Positions 22,608-33,800 of a stretch of DNA of 64,000 bases are shown here, piece by piece. Position 1 is the first letter of the stretch, and each line of letters opens with the position of its first letter. The DNA comes from Bryoerythrophyllum caledonicum (lineage: Eukaryota > Streptophyta > Bryopsida > Pottiales > Pottiaceae), in contig OZ020520.1 of assembly GCA_963971425.1 (NCBI GenBank), positions 9,156,553 to 9,220,552 of the forward strand. The letters run 5' to 3'. The position numbers and the translations under genes were made by a program. Under the pieces are notes generated by a model, which had not been told where the DNA came from, searched no databases, and was given only the letters and a program-made list of their open reading frames with translations.

Positions 22608-22899
22608 CCTTTGCAGGTGCGCACTTGGAAGTTCCGCCTTTAGCCTGTCCGCCTAATGGTGCGTGTTCCCGAGTTTTGCCCTCCTATTGTCCACCGTGCT
22701 GGACGTGCGCTCCTCCGCCCTTGGGGACAGGGTTGTTCAGCCGTCCGTCCGTCCGGTAGTATCTGTCCGTCCGGATGTCCGTCTGGTAGAGGCTGTTGCC
22801 CCTACGATAAGGATCAACCCTAGTTTGACCATGACTCGAGGTAAATCAATTTACCCACTGCCACGAAAGCGACTACGTGGATGATACGTCGTCAACAAG
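22608..22899. other. Right flank of R1
   Basis: This continues the sequence interrupted by R1. It holds the second copy of the GTTCCGCCTTTAGCCTG block (from about 22632) and a GTCCGTCCGTCCGG-type simple repeat (about 22740-22790). No independent gene is supported. Confidence 0.5.
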
Positions 22900-23340
22900 G
22901 TGGCGCGCGTGAAGACAGGGGAGCGGGCGTGTGAAGGGGACGAACGCGTACAGAGATGGGCGGGCGCATACTAAAGAGGTCGGACGCGTGCGGATATGGG
23001 CTGAGCGCGCACTGAAGGGGCCAAGCGCATACAGGGGAGGACCGGGCGCGTAACGTGTTGAGCCGGGCGCGTACAGAGGTGGACCGGGCGCGTACTCTGA
23101 GGGGCTGGGCGCGTGCAAGGAGGACCACGCGCGTACCGCAAGTGTCCATGCGCGTGCGGTGAAGGGCCGGGCGCATACTTGGAGGGGCTGGCGCGTCCGG
23201 CCAAGGTCGCGTGCGTTTTTAGAGGGGCTGCGCACGTTTGTAGAGAGGCTGCGCGCGTTCATAGAGGGGCTGCGCGTGTTCGTGGGGGAGGACTGGGCGC
23301 GTTCGTGGAGGGGGCTGGGCCAGGTCCGTGCTCTTTGGGG
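22900..23340. repeat. GC-rich degenerate array of GGGCGCGT units
   Basis: About a dozen units of roughly 25-32 bp follow the pattern GGGGCTGGGCGCGTAC with variable spacers, all in the same orientation. CpG density is very high. The short frames through it are repeat by-products. The array lies left of the assembly gap and resembles the reverse complement of the array right of the gap. Confidence 0.75.
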
Positions 23341-23897
23341 TCACTGTAGAATGTAGAATAGTCTTTCTTTTTGAGTTAACCCTTTTTTGTAGTTAAAGTT
23401 AGTTAGTTACAGGTTTAGGAGCTTAAGTTCAGGGTTTCCAACGGACTTGAGATCGGAAGGGGTGTCGGTTGCGGTGAAAGGGTAGACAGTTGGGAGTTGC
23501 GGGTGTTTAAGTAGGAGTTTTTGGAACTGGCTCGAGGCCCAATTGTGTTGATCAGTTGTAGTGCCGAGATACGCGTGGTGCTATCTCTTTGTTTAAATTG
23601 TTGTATTGTTTTCCGGAATTGAATGTAATTGAATGTTGTGCATATTGAAGAATTGAGAAAGATTACGTTGTGAATGAAGTCAATTGACAGTAAATCAATG
23701 ACACCGAGAAGGAGAAATGAGTGAATTGAGAGAAGGAAATCATAAGGAATTGATACGAAAATAAATCTGAAGACCGCGATTGCGGGTTAATTTAGGAGAT
23801 AAATAATAGAGCGATCAAATAATGATCAGAATAAAAGTGTGTTATGAATTGAACATAATTCATAATCAGGTTATGAAGATGAAGTAATGCCAGGATT
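23341..23897. other. Unassigned stretch left of the gap
   Basis: Moderately AT-rich, with no supported ORF. A GAATTGAATGTAATTGAATG-type simple repeat occurs near 23615-23640. It could be the edge of a repetitive element, but the gap prevents a decision. Confidence 0.4.
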
Positions 23898-24097
23898 NNN
23901 NNNNNNNNNNNNNNNNNNNNNNNNNNNNNNNNNNNNNNNNNNNNNNNNNNNNNNNNNNNNNNNNNNNNNNNNNNNNNNNNNNNNNNNNNNNNNNNNNNNN
24001 NNNNNNNNNNNNNNNNNNNNNNNNNNNNNNNNNNNNNNNNNNNNNNNNNNNNNNNNNNNNNNNNNNNNNNNNNNNNNNNNNNNNNNNNNNNNNNNNN
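23898..24097. other. Assembly gap (200 N)
   Basis: Exactly 200 N, a round number that suggests a placeholder rather than a measured distance. GC-rich arrays on both sides are the likely cause. Confidence 0.95.
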
Positions 24098-24480
24098 AAC
24101 GCGACCGGCCCTCCAGCGTACGCGCGCGGCCCGTAACCAAATAGAGCATGTTCCCCACGAATAGAGCATGTTTCCCCAAGAATAGAGCCTGTTCCCGCAT
24201 GGATAGAGCCCGTTCCCACACGCGCCCAGTCCGTTCCCGTTCGCGGCCGGCCTGTTCCCGCACGCACCCGGCCCGTTCCCGCACGCACCCGGCCCGTTCC
24301 CGCATGCGCCCGGCCTGTTCCCGCACACGCTTGGCCCTAATGTCCACGCGCCCGACCGTGGATCCTATGCGCGAGGCCCCAAACCCTACGCCCGAGACCG
24401 CAAAACGTACGCGCGAGACCCCAGCGTATGCGCCCGATCCCCATACGGCATGCGCGCGTTCCCTATGCGGCGTGCGCGCC
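24098..24480. repeat. GC-rich array of ~21-bp CCCGTTCCCGCACGCACCCGG units
   Basis: About 24190-24340 holds six or more units of the pattern CCGTTCCCGCACGCACCCGG. Before it is a shorter AATAGAGCATGTTCCC repeat (24140-24210), and after it are looser units (24340-24480) rich in ACGCGCGAGACCCC. It sits directly upstream of a TATA-like box. Confidence 0.75.
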
Positions 24481-24490
24481 TGACCCACTA

Positions 24491-24500
24491 GTATAAATAG
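24491..24500 (+). promoter_or_regulatory. TATA-like box
   Basis: GTATAAATAG lies directly after the GC-rich array and about 280 bp upstream of the first ATG of the decayed frame at 24779. The match to a plant TATA box is good. Use as a promoter is inferred. Confidence 0.5.
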
Positions 24501-24778
24501 TCGCTCGCACCCAGCCCATCTCACAAACTCTAATTGGAAATTGTGGCCTTCAACTATCTTTTTAAGGTGGCTGATTGGGTGATCTTCGATTGGGGCTCCA
24601 GATTTGCACACATCCATACGACGTATTGCATCACCGCATCGATCACCGTTCTAATATTAACATCGCTACCTTGGATTACTTTGAAATCGAAGGTGGTAAT
24701 TTTTGTTAGTATTTTTTTCCGATAGAGCTTAGCGTAGTTAACGAACATTTTGGTAGATTATTTTTATAGTGTTCGGCT

Positions 24779-26044
24779 ATGGAGAGTGAGAGTGAGCCGG
24801 ATGCCCATCAACAACCACCAATGTCCACCGCGCAGAGGAAGAGGGAGAAAGACAGAGATAGGGCGAGGCACGGGAAGCTCCAGAAGAAGCGGATGCACGT
24901 GTTCAACAATCCAACGAAGATTGCATTCGTGGGTTGGCAAGATGAGCCATCGCCGTGGCCGTCTGTCACTTGCGAGGATTACATCGAGTGGTGCCATTTG
25001 TCGAAGATGTTTCCTCCACATCGCCATTTAATAAATCGTCGCGCAAACAAGGCGAATTTGAAGTATTGCATCAATGAGGCGTTTCGAGCTCGTGCCCTCG
25101 AAGTTCACTAATACTTATACGAGCTCGAATTCATGCCCCGCAATGATTGTCCCCTCTATCTCGCTCGCATGGTATATGCGGAGGTTGTTCTCAATAAGCG
25201 AGTGGATTGAAGGACTGTGTGGAAAACTCCCAAAATGCCGAGGGTGTGGATGCATGCCGATGTGCCTAGAGAGCAACATCCAGTGTTTCCTTTTACCGCA
25301 CTAGGGCCACAGAAAACGGATGGCCCAGAAGAAGTAGCTCGAGTAGGGTCAAATTCATCACCGGATTCGGACTCAGATGGACGAGTAGGTCGGCGTTCAT
25401 CAACTTCCCTAGTGGCGTGTGCGTCACGGAAAAAGCGCCAACGAGTGAAGCTCCATCAAGCAGGACGTCTACTGGTTCAAGGAGGTGGCCAGGTAGATTT
25501 ACCAATCGTAAATCTTGTTGGCGATGATGAACCCGCCGTTAGGCTTGAGGTTGTTGGAGATGAAGAACCCATCCATGTTGTGGATGAAATGCTAATGATG
25601 GATGTCGTACTCACCACTTCCAACACCAGGCATGTAGTATCAGGGTCCGCAAGTATGACCGTCGATGCTCACCAGGAGTTATTGGACACTATGAGCTTGA
25701 AGGATGAGATGAGTCTACGTCTCCAAGAAGAGATTGAAAACCTCATGTTGTAATCCAATGAAAAGGGTGATATTATCACCAAGCAAGCAGCCGAGATAGA
25801 AGAGTTGCGTCGAGAACGTGTTGCCAACTAGGCTGATATTGGCAAAGTTGCTCGAGGTGTGGACAAGATAATGATCGCCAATGTTATTGGCAACATTATT
25901 AGCTGCTAGTTAGAGACCCCGACAAGACCACCGCGTCACCGCTTCGCTAGTCGTCCGTTGGTTTTTCTACCGCCGCCGACTGTAGCAGCGCAGCCATTCG
26001 TAGATTCCATCAGCACCGAGGATTCTGTCATTTTCCCCAGCTAA
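24779..26044 (+). pseudogene. Decayed ~420-codon gene with basic N-part and coiled-coil end
   Basis: A single reading frame can be followed from ATG 24779 to a final TAA at 26042-26044 without any frameshift, but with five in-frame stops. The start is basic (RKREKDRDRARHGKLQKKR), followed by a Trp/Cys-containing block (DYIEWCHLSKMF). The middle is Asp/Ser-rich with a nuclear-signal-like RKKRQR, and the end has a heptad-like segment (LQEEIENLM, AAEIEELRRERV) and a Pro-rich tail. Every stop is one C-to-T change from a Gln or Arg codon, as expected for decay of methylated cytosine. No family was recognised; it may be a host gene remnant or a transposon accessory gene. A TATA-like box lies upstream. 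Confidence 0.5.
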
Positions 26045-26972
26045 TCCAAGCACGGAACTTGTTCAGCTTCGCACTGCAAACGACAGCCTTTGAAAAAAGA
26101 TTAGATCGGTGGGCGAGTGTGGGAGTCTAAAACTCCCACTTGGTCGCCCCTACCAAAAAAATTAGTTAAAATAGGGTTTTTAGTATTAGTTAACTAGAAA
26201 AATAGTTAGTATTGTGTGAAATTAGATTAGATAGCCAATAGAGAAAATAGAGAAATGCTTAAGTAGTTAATTAGGTTTATAGTGGTGATAAAACCGGGTC
26301 TTAAAATCACTAATTTAAGTCCCGGGAAACAATTTCAAAAGAGTCCCGGGAGATATCCTGGGACATAAGTCTAAAATCACCACTTAAATCTAAATTAACT
26401 AGTTGAGTTTAGAAGGTAGTTAGAAGTAGTTGAGTTCTTCTAGATGCTAATTCTTGTTTGAATTAGTAGTAGTGGTAGAGAAAAGAAATGGAAAGACAAA
26501 AAAGAAAAAGATAAAAGAAAAAGAAAAAGAAAAGAAAAAGATTCCAAAAATAAAAATTTTAAAAAATAAAAAAATACATACCCAGGTATCAACCCGGGTA
26601 TGAACTAGCCCAGGTACCAACCCGGGTATGGGCTGATACCCTGGCACCCGGGCATCACCCGGGTAGCTCCAGCCGCCTCCAACAGTGGCCTTCTCGAAAT
26701 TTCCCTTCCCGAAATTTCTCTCCCATAGAAGTTTTCCTCTCCTCTCCAAGGACTCTCCTCTCCTCCCCCTCCTTCTCTAAAAATCTTGACCCCCCTCAAA
26801 TTTTGTCCTCTATCTCCCTATCAAGTTCTCTCTCTCTCATAGGTTTTCTCTCTCTCTCTCTATTTTGTCTTTTTGGAGTTGGGGTTTGAAGAAGTAGTGA
26901 AAGGAGTGAAGAAGAGGTGGTGCAACAAGGAGGAAGAAGAAAAAGGAGAGGAGGCTTTTCAAGTGTCTTGGA

Positions 26973-27140
26973 GGTGCGCGGACTAGGGTTTGGTGGAAGA
27001 GGTGCGCGAGCTAGGGTTTGGTGGAAGAGGTGCGCGAGCTACGGTTTGGTGGAAGAGGTGCGCGAGCTAGGGTTTGGTGGAAGAGGTGCGCGAGCTAGGG
27101 TTTGGTGGAAGAAGTGCGCGAGCTAGGGTTTGGTGGAGAT
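26973..27140. repeat. 28-bp tandem repeat, six copies, inside A's LTR
   Basis: Units start at 26973, 27001, 27029, 27057, 27085 and 27113 and follow GGTGCGCGAGCTAGGGTTTG plus GTGGAAGA. Copies differ by single bases and the last is partial. Because 28 is not a multiple of 3, the frame shifts from unit to unit, so the array is not selected as protein. Confidence 0.9.
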
Positions 27141-28429
27141 TTTAGGGTTTTGTGGAAGTGGAGGAGATTTGTGGCCGAAGCGAGAAGATAAAAGAGACAA
27201 AGGAAGGAGGTTGCGGGTGCAACAACAAAGGTGACTCTTGCCCATGTTGGGTTTCTTTTGTTTGTGAGAATTTCTTGTTTGTGAGTCTTTTCCTCTCTTG
27301 TCTACCGGGGTGGCTCCCCGGTAATATCCTCCCCGGTCTACAGAAAAAGTCCTCCCCGGGGACTTCATCTAGACCTCATTGTGTTGTTTACATGTGTAGT
27401 TGTTGTCGATTGTCCTAGCCTTGTGGCAAGTTTTTATCTTGAGTTGTCTTCCTCCTCATATCATTTTAGGTCTTGCCCACAATTCCTATCTTTTTCCTGG
27501 TCTTCCCGGTCAACCGGGAAGAACCTTTTTCTAAGTCCTTGTCTCCAAAGTCTTCTCCTCGTTATCATTATATGTGACCTTGTGTTGTTAGTATGTTGCT
27601 AGATGTGTGAGACACCCATATCCACATACTCTAGCAAAGTGTTCCGGAGTTGTCTACCGGCTGACCGGTAGACTTGTGTTTCCGGGCCGGACCGTAGTTT
27701 GTGACAAGTTAATAGGGAGATTAGTGGAAGTACAGGCATTTTGAGGATTTTGTCTACCCGGGACAACATGGCTCTCCGGTGAGTTAGGTGGATTCTCCAT
27801 CCTCTAAAGGTGGGGCTTGAAGGTCTATGAGAGAAAAAGAAGCCTCCCGGTAACTTCTATCGGGAAGGAACTGGTAGACCTCCCTTCCTCAACCTCAGAG
27901 TCTTTGATGGAGTCCTATGCGGCTATACTAATCGAGCTTAAAGAGACTCCGCATGTATCTATAGATACACCCAACCTTCCGATGGATACCGCCACTCCAC
28001 CGGTAGACCTCCCGGTGGATATTCCCAATCCACCGGTAGACCTCCCGATTGAGACATCCGACCTCCCGGGGGATTCTCTTGACCCTGTTGGTACTTCCAG
28101 ACATGGTGACAATCTCTATACGTCTCAACCGGAAGAGTCTTCCGGATGAGTCTTTGTTATATGTTATGTGTTGATTTACCTCACCGGTTGGTGAGAAGTC
28201 GTTTTAAGTTGCTAGAATTACACACTAGGGTGAGAGTAGTGATGTCGATGGGGCCCCATTGCGCACCCAGTCACTACCACTTGAGTGGTTTCTCCGGCTA
28301 CTTATTTTTGTTAGGAAAAGGTTCATCGGTTCCGGGACCGCCGGACCGGGAGTCTTCCGGTCTACCGGTCTTCCAGTTTACCGGTCTACCGATAATCTGC
28401 CGGTGACTAGGCTACCCTTGATTTTAAGA

Positions 28430-28630
28430 TCTAGATGCCGTTTTGTCTTTTAGTGGAGCTACTTTTGGAGGGTAGCTATTGACTTTAGTGCACCTCCTAG
28501 ATGCTGTTTCGTCCTTTTGCGGTCTAGTTTTGGAGCGTAGCTATTGACTTTAGTGCACTCTTTAGATGCCATTTCCACCTTTTGGGGATCTAGTTTTGGA
28601 GGGTAGCTAGTGGCCTTTGTGTACTTAAGG
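28430..28630. repeat. About 66-bp tandem repeat, three copies, inside A's LTR
   Basis: Three units near 28430, 28497 and 28563 share CTAGATGC, TAGTTTTGGAGGGTAGCTA and TTGACTTTAGTGCAC. It ends close to the B insertion. Confidence 0.7.
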
Positions 28631-28815
28631 GCCTTGGGCTCTTGTGTTATGTACTCTTCTCTTTGTTGATCTCCTTGTGTCTTGCCTTCATTGCTTGTGT
28701 CTAGAGTCTTTGTTGAGCTTGTGTGAGGAGACCGGGAGAGGGTTGAGTCCTCCTAGTGTATCTTTGCTAGGTGTGCAAGGTTGTGAGTTGTTGTGTGTTA
28801 AGTGATTGAGTGTGA

Positions 28816-29719
28816 TGTTAAAGGGAAAATTCACCTCATGGTCGAATGAACAATTATCTCTATGCTCATTCAAACTACAGTGCAGGGCAATAAGACAAAA
28901 GTCCCGATCCGGACCTTTACTGAGTCTAAAACTCCAGAATTGATCTAGATCTGAATCTAGATCTGAGTCTAGAGTTAGTTAGAATTGCGTTTCTGCTGTT
29001 TTGCTTAAGTTTAACCCACAGATCTGAAGTTTCCACACTCACTTACAGCAAACCAGACTATACCCACAACAATTCGGGACTTGATTCTAACTCTTAGGTA
29101 CAGAAATGATGTTGGGTTGAGTAAATCGGCCTAGATCTATATCAAATCTAGTGTTTTCAAGCCGAATCTCTAATACCCACAACCAAATGTAACTCCAAAT
29201 GATCTTCTAACTACAAGATCCTACTCACACATTCACACCCTCACACAAAACACATCGTAGATAGTAGCAAAGTCTTGCTTTACTTCCTCAAACGTTCATA
29301 AACCTCTTCCATACTCCATACAACTCAAGATTCACACAATACGTCCACTTCCTAGCTCTCTAACTCCACTTCTACAATCTAGTCTAACACACACCAAGAG
29401 CTCCGCACACACATACACACCACGAGAAGAAAAGAGAGAGCCCATCCCCCCAAAGAGTGGCTCTCTAACCCCTCCAAATCCTAATCCTCCACAATGGATG
29501 AAAGCTGTCCGAATGGATGTTATCCAGGTCCGGACAGTTTCATCCAAAATCTGGACAGTTCATCCAAAGTCCCGACTGGACAGTTTCATCCACTGCCAGT
29601 CCGGACAGTCTCATCCACTGTCCAGATTCATCCACTGGTTTACTTCTAACCATAACTACTGAATAACTTCGAAAAATTACTACCTGGAGCTCATAAGAAG
29701 CCTAAATCCCCGGTTAACA
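28816..29719 (-). repeat. B 3' LTR (left copy, 904 bp)
   Basis: On the plus strand it reads TGTTAAAGGG...GGTTAACA (TG...CA on both strands). It contains repeated TTCATCCA and CTGGACAGT phrases (29530-29640). A polypurine tract in sense orientation lies directly to its right, at about 29720-29733. Confidence 0.95.
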
Positions 29720-29770
29720 TTATCCCCCTTTTGAACAACATCTGCCCTCAGATGTTCAAGTGGTAAACCG
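29720..29770 (-). promoter_or_regulatory. B polypurine tract with upstream hairpin
   Basis: In sense orientation a stem-loop (AACATCTGAGGGCAGATGTT) is followed by GTTCAAAAGGGGGATAA directly at the 3' LTR. This is the expected plus-strand primer position. Confidence 0.8.
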
Positions 29771-29849
29771 GAGGAAAAACATAAGTCCAAAGATCTACTA
29801 CTAGGTTAGAAGTCTAGACAAGTCACCTCTAAAGTTCCGCGGGACATCT

Positions 29850-30782
29850 CTAGCCACTAGAAGGAAGACACACTCTGCTTGGAACGTCTTCAACGCTGGA
29901 CACACCAACTCCAGGCTCTGCACGGGTCTCAACGTGCACTGCAAGTCCAAAGTTGGACATTGGCATCCTCTCCGTGTTCAGGTCGGGTGCTGAACCCTGT
30001 GGAGTCACGATCACACGGGATGAATCCACCCTAGGAGGCGGCATAGACATCTCGATAGTCCCTGGAACAGTCGGAGGAGAAACCATGGGGGTGTGCTGTG
30101 GCAACTGTGGCGTAAACCCTCGAGTGACGAAACTCATGTCATAGGATCCAGCAATGCCACCATACGGGAGATGTCCCGGAGGTATGTAAGAAAAAGAGCC
30201 ACCATGGTCCCCTGTTCGAAGATCCTGCTCTAGCGTTGCCACTTGAAATAAGGACAACCCCCTACCACTCTGGAGGTCTGGAGGTCTCAAAGGAATTGCT
30301 GCGGGACCTTGCACTGGTCCAGAACTGGAATCGCCTGGAAGATGATGTGTTGTACGCCAAAGTGGAGTGGTCGGGAGTTGTAAATCCGGAGCTGAGGTTA
30401 CTTCCTGATTGGAAAGCTCTTCCACCCCTTCGTCGGAACAGTAGTTGAATTCCGGGTAAGCATCAATAAACCGAAGAAGATACTTGGTGAAACGATCGAG
30501 ATCGGCCTGATAAGCACCTAACTCGCTCAAAATTTGGCGGCGTGAGGTCGTTAGTAAGGGCTGCACTATCCCCCGACAGGAGGTCCGTTGGCTTCCCTCA
30601 GCTATCACCAAACGTCGGCGAAGCAGGTGGTTGTCGACGACCATTTGGTCGAAAACTTTGAGGCGAGCACTCAGCTTGGTCTCTCGTTCAACCCTCTCAA
30701 TCTGAGCTGTTGTTACTCGACTAGGATCCAATCGGGACATTGCCTGTCTAGAGACCTCCAATTCCTGCTGTTGAGCAGTCAT
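29850..30782 (-). CDS. B accessory ORF, coiled-coil N-part
   Basis: A 310-codon frame follows the main pol frame of B. The first ~130 residues are rich in Glu/Gln/Arg/Leu with heptad spacing (QQQELEVSRQAMSRL, RVERETKLSARLKVFDQM), consistent with a coiled coil; the rest is Pro/Ser/Gly-rich and low complexity. No enzyme motif is visible. It occupies the place where some plant Ty3/gypsy elements carry an extra 3' ORF. The role is unknown and an envelope-like role has no support, since no signal peptide or membrane helix is seen. Confidence 0.55.
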   Translation of the reverse strand: MTAQQQELEVSRQAMSRLDPSRVTTAQIERVERETKLSARLKVFDQMVVDNHLLRRRLVIAEGSQRTSCRGIVQPLLTTSRRQILSELGAYQADLDRFTKYLLRFIDAYPEFNYCSDEGVEELSNQEVTSAPDLQLPTTPLWRTTHHLPGDSSSGPVQGPAAIPLRPPDLQSGRGLSLFQVATLEQDLRTGDHGGSFSYIPPGHLPYGGIAGSYDMSFVTRGFTPQLPQHTPMVSPPTVPGTIEMSMPPPRVDSSRVIVTPQGSAPDLNTERMPMSNFGLAVHVETRAEPGVGVSSVEDVPSRVCLPSSG

Positions 30783-30824
30783 CGTTTGGATCTGGAGTTG
30801 GAGCTCCTGGATTGTCCTGCAGAG

Positions 30825-33800
30825 TCAGGAGTTTTCTTGTAATGATTCAACCCGAGTCGGCCGTTCTTTATCCAGTTGTTCTTGCAAGGTTCGAGTTTTA
30901 GATAGAGCCTTGGAGCTAAGGTCCAGATAATAGGTCGCTTCCTGAAACTCCGACTCCACGGCTTGGGTTTGTTGCTGGATGTGGAGAATGGCCTGTTCTA
31001 CTTCTAGATTTTGAACCATACTCCTCGGAGGCTCTCCAGTCCGGTTGTCAGTACTCGCCCTCTGGACCGGAGCGTCCAAGTCTAGAGATAAATTTTTCGG
31101 GACTGGTAGGGCTGCCCTTTCCGATGCCGTATCGTATGGTTCCTGCGGCAAAGTGGACGGTGCTGGTCGTGATTGTGGTGGTGACTCATCCGCCATCTCC
31201 AGATGTTTTTTCAACCTTCGAAAACTTCTGGTGATCCTCGGGAGTGGGCTGGATATTGCTACTCCTTCCTCAGTGGCAGCTGGTGACGATTTTCGTTGAC
31301 TGGATGTCACGACACCCCGCTCCATCTCTCGGAGCTCTAGAGAGTCTAAGTCCTCAGTTGAGTCTGTGGCTAACGTCTGGGGAGTTGATGGCGAGTGAGT
31401 TGGTCGGATTTTTTTAGTTTTTTGGGGTCGTACTAGGCTCTGGAAAGAAGCCCGCTTTTGGGACTGCAGTCTAGATGACCTTCGGTTCGGATAAGGGGCA
31501 GGTAATAACTCCGGAGATAGGGAAATTGGAGCCTGTATGGTCTGGCCGGGAGCGGTCCCGGTGTGTAATTCCAAAGGTACTGCAGTAGGGGAGATCCTAT
31601 GGTCCATCTGGACCTCATTGTCTGTATATTCTTCCTCATCTGGAAACCATCGTCGAAGTAGCGTATCAATTAGTTCTGCTCCTGGAATTTCGGTCATTCC
31701 ACCAAGATGAACTCGAGTCAGCATCCTCCGGAGTCCAGATAACACCAATGGTGTCCAATCATGGTCATGGTCCTTGTTTTCCAGAGCCGTATATAGATGT
31801 GTCATGAGCTCATTACTGGCGTGTGAAGAGCGTTTCTTCACACAGAGAACTTCTACCAGGGCCTGAATGCGAACCTGATAGAACGCTGGAAATCCCACAA
31901 GGTGAACCCCATCTGAAGTGAAATGCTTAGCAGTTAGACCAAACCTCCGTTGATACAGCCCTCGTGTCTCCTTGGCACCTCTGGAAATCATATGTATTTG
32001 TTTGCCTTCAATACCCAAAGCCTCCTGGATAATTTCTAGAGAGATAGCCACCGGGACTCCCCGAACCACCGACTGGACTGGAGATTCTAGAGTCAAACTG
32101 TCGGGTTTTTCGTGGATGAATCCCTCCACAAAGTCCCGTACCAGTTCTTCTCGTGGTGACGGCCACGTATACTCATAAAATGATCCCAACCCCACGGAGG
32201 CAGCCCAAGCGTCGTCGTGGATGTCTTTCCAATTCTGCCAACATTTAAATGGAATGAACTGGAGATTCAGTTTTCGATTTACCTTGCTAGGAATTCGGAG
32301 CTGTTTGGGGGCCCTGGCATCTAGCTGCGTCTCCTTCCGGCGAATTGTGCTCCGTTCTTCCATTTTGTCGAGTCCAGACACTTCTGTAAGGTGTATTACT
32401 GCTGTAAAAGGTGCCACAGTGACTAGAAACGCTGGAGGAACTGGATCTTCGTCTGGACTTGTCGTGACTTCAAGAGGTGCTCCTCGGCCTGGAGGAGTCG
32501 TCTGGGGCGTCCTGGACTCCATTCGCAGTATTGGACCTGGGGTTGATAGTTCTGGACCACTTACTGTGAAGTTGGGGCTCATGTCCAGAACATCTGGACG
32601 TGGCTCGCTGTATTTCGGGAGTCCAGAAGTTGCTCCTGCCATCTTCCAGTTGTGTCTCCCGTCTTGATTCTGGATTACCTCCCCACTGTACTCTCCCGTT
32701 GGCGCGATGTTCTTGGTCTCTACCACCTTCGGGGGTTTCACGTCGGGATCTTCCTCATGTTCGTTACTGTAGTATTTCGGTGCTGCAACCTCGGTGATCT
32801 GCTTGTCCTTGACAATCTTCACCACTCCACCAGTACCTTCAGCAACTCGTGTTGTTGTCGGGAAGTCCTGCTTCTTGATACCAGGCGCCGTTGCTTCCGC
32901 AGTTTTGCCGCTGGTCTTGATCGCCCTCGCCTTGTTGTTGGTGGATGTCGCCCTCGTGGTGTTGCTGGTCTTGATCACCCTCTCGGTGGTGCGTTGGTGG
33001 TGACCGCTCTCTTGGTGTCGCTGGTGCTGGTCTAGATTATTCCCGGTGTTGTTGCTGGTCCTGATCTTCGTGGGTGTCTCCTCGGTTACCCTCTCCACCT
33101 CGTACTGCCAAGTATGCTTCCCGTTGTACCTTGGAACCCTAGTCTTGCTTCGACATTCCTTCACGTCTCCTTTGGCTTGCTCTCCCCCTCCTCGACTCCA
33201 CGCTGCTGATGTTTCTCTCGCTGATTTCCCAACTGTTGGCGCTTGGACTCGTGGTGGCGTCTGGACCTTCAGTGATCGAGTCTGGTGGCACAAAGAATGT
33301 TGGGTCTGTTGCGGCGGTGGCGTTCGCTGGAGTTTCACCGCTCTTGCTATTCTCAAAACCCTAATATTTTTTCTCCCTCTTTCAGAACTTTCCGTGCCCT
33401 CAGCGCTCCTAACTCTCTCTTCTCTCGATTCCACCCTCTGCTCTCTCGACTTCGCCTTCAGTTCTCGCAACTCTTTCTGTTCGCAAAACAGAACTCCCTC
33501 GGCTTGTCTCTTTTCCCCCCAGCTGCTCGCTGGATTTCCATTCCTCATATCTGGATGCTTCTCATCCATTCTGGATGATACATTTTTCATCCCAATTTTT
33601 CCATCCATCATGAACAGAGTTTGTTTGTACTGGCCACTATTTTCTGTACTGGACGCCTTTGTTACGGGATGGTAGTTTTCATCCTGGTTGAATGAAAGCG
33701 GTTTCATCCAAAAAAAATTGTCTTTTCTGGAGAAATTATCCGTTGACACCCAGTTCCCCTCCAATCTGGATAAAACTAGATCTTGCTCACAAAGCTCCTC

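Larger units (their letters stand above)
26118..28815 (+). mobile_element. Element A, 5' LTR, left piece
   Basis: Start of a plus-sense Ty3/gypsy element. The LTR begins TGTGGGAGT, and bases 2-22 form a perfect 8-bp-stem hairpin (GTGGGAGT/ACTCCCAC). The piece includes a purine-rich stretch (26480-26570), a (TCTC)n stretch (~26825-26865), a 28-bp array, and dense CCGG words. It is interrupted at 28815 by element B and resumes at 40397; the uninterrupted LTR would be ~3.5 kb. The 3' LTR lies outside the window. The short frame 27817-28149, with PVDLP repeats, is LTR sequence and is not claimed as a gene. Confidence 0.8.

Noticed and set aside
27817-28149. 110-codon frame with PVDLP repeats as a gene
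   Set aside because: It lies wholly within A's LTR. Its repeats mirror the CCGG-rich DNA repeats of the LTR, and there is no independent evidence of coding.
29850-30782. Envelope-like protein in B
   Set aside because: No signal peptide, membrane helix or glycosylation-rich ectodomain is visible; the frame is coiled coil plus low-complexity sequence.
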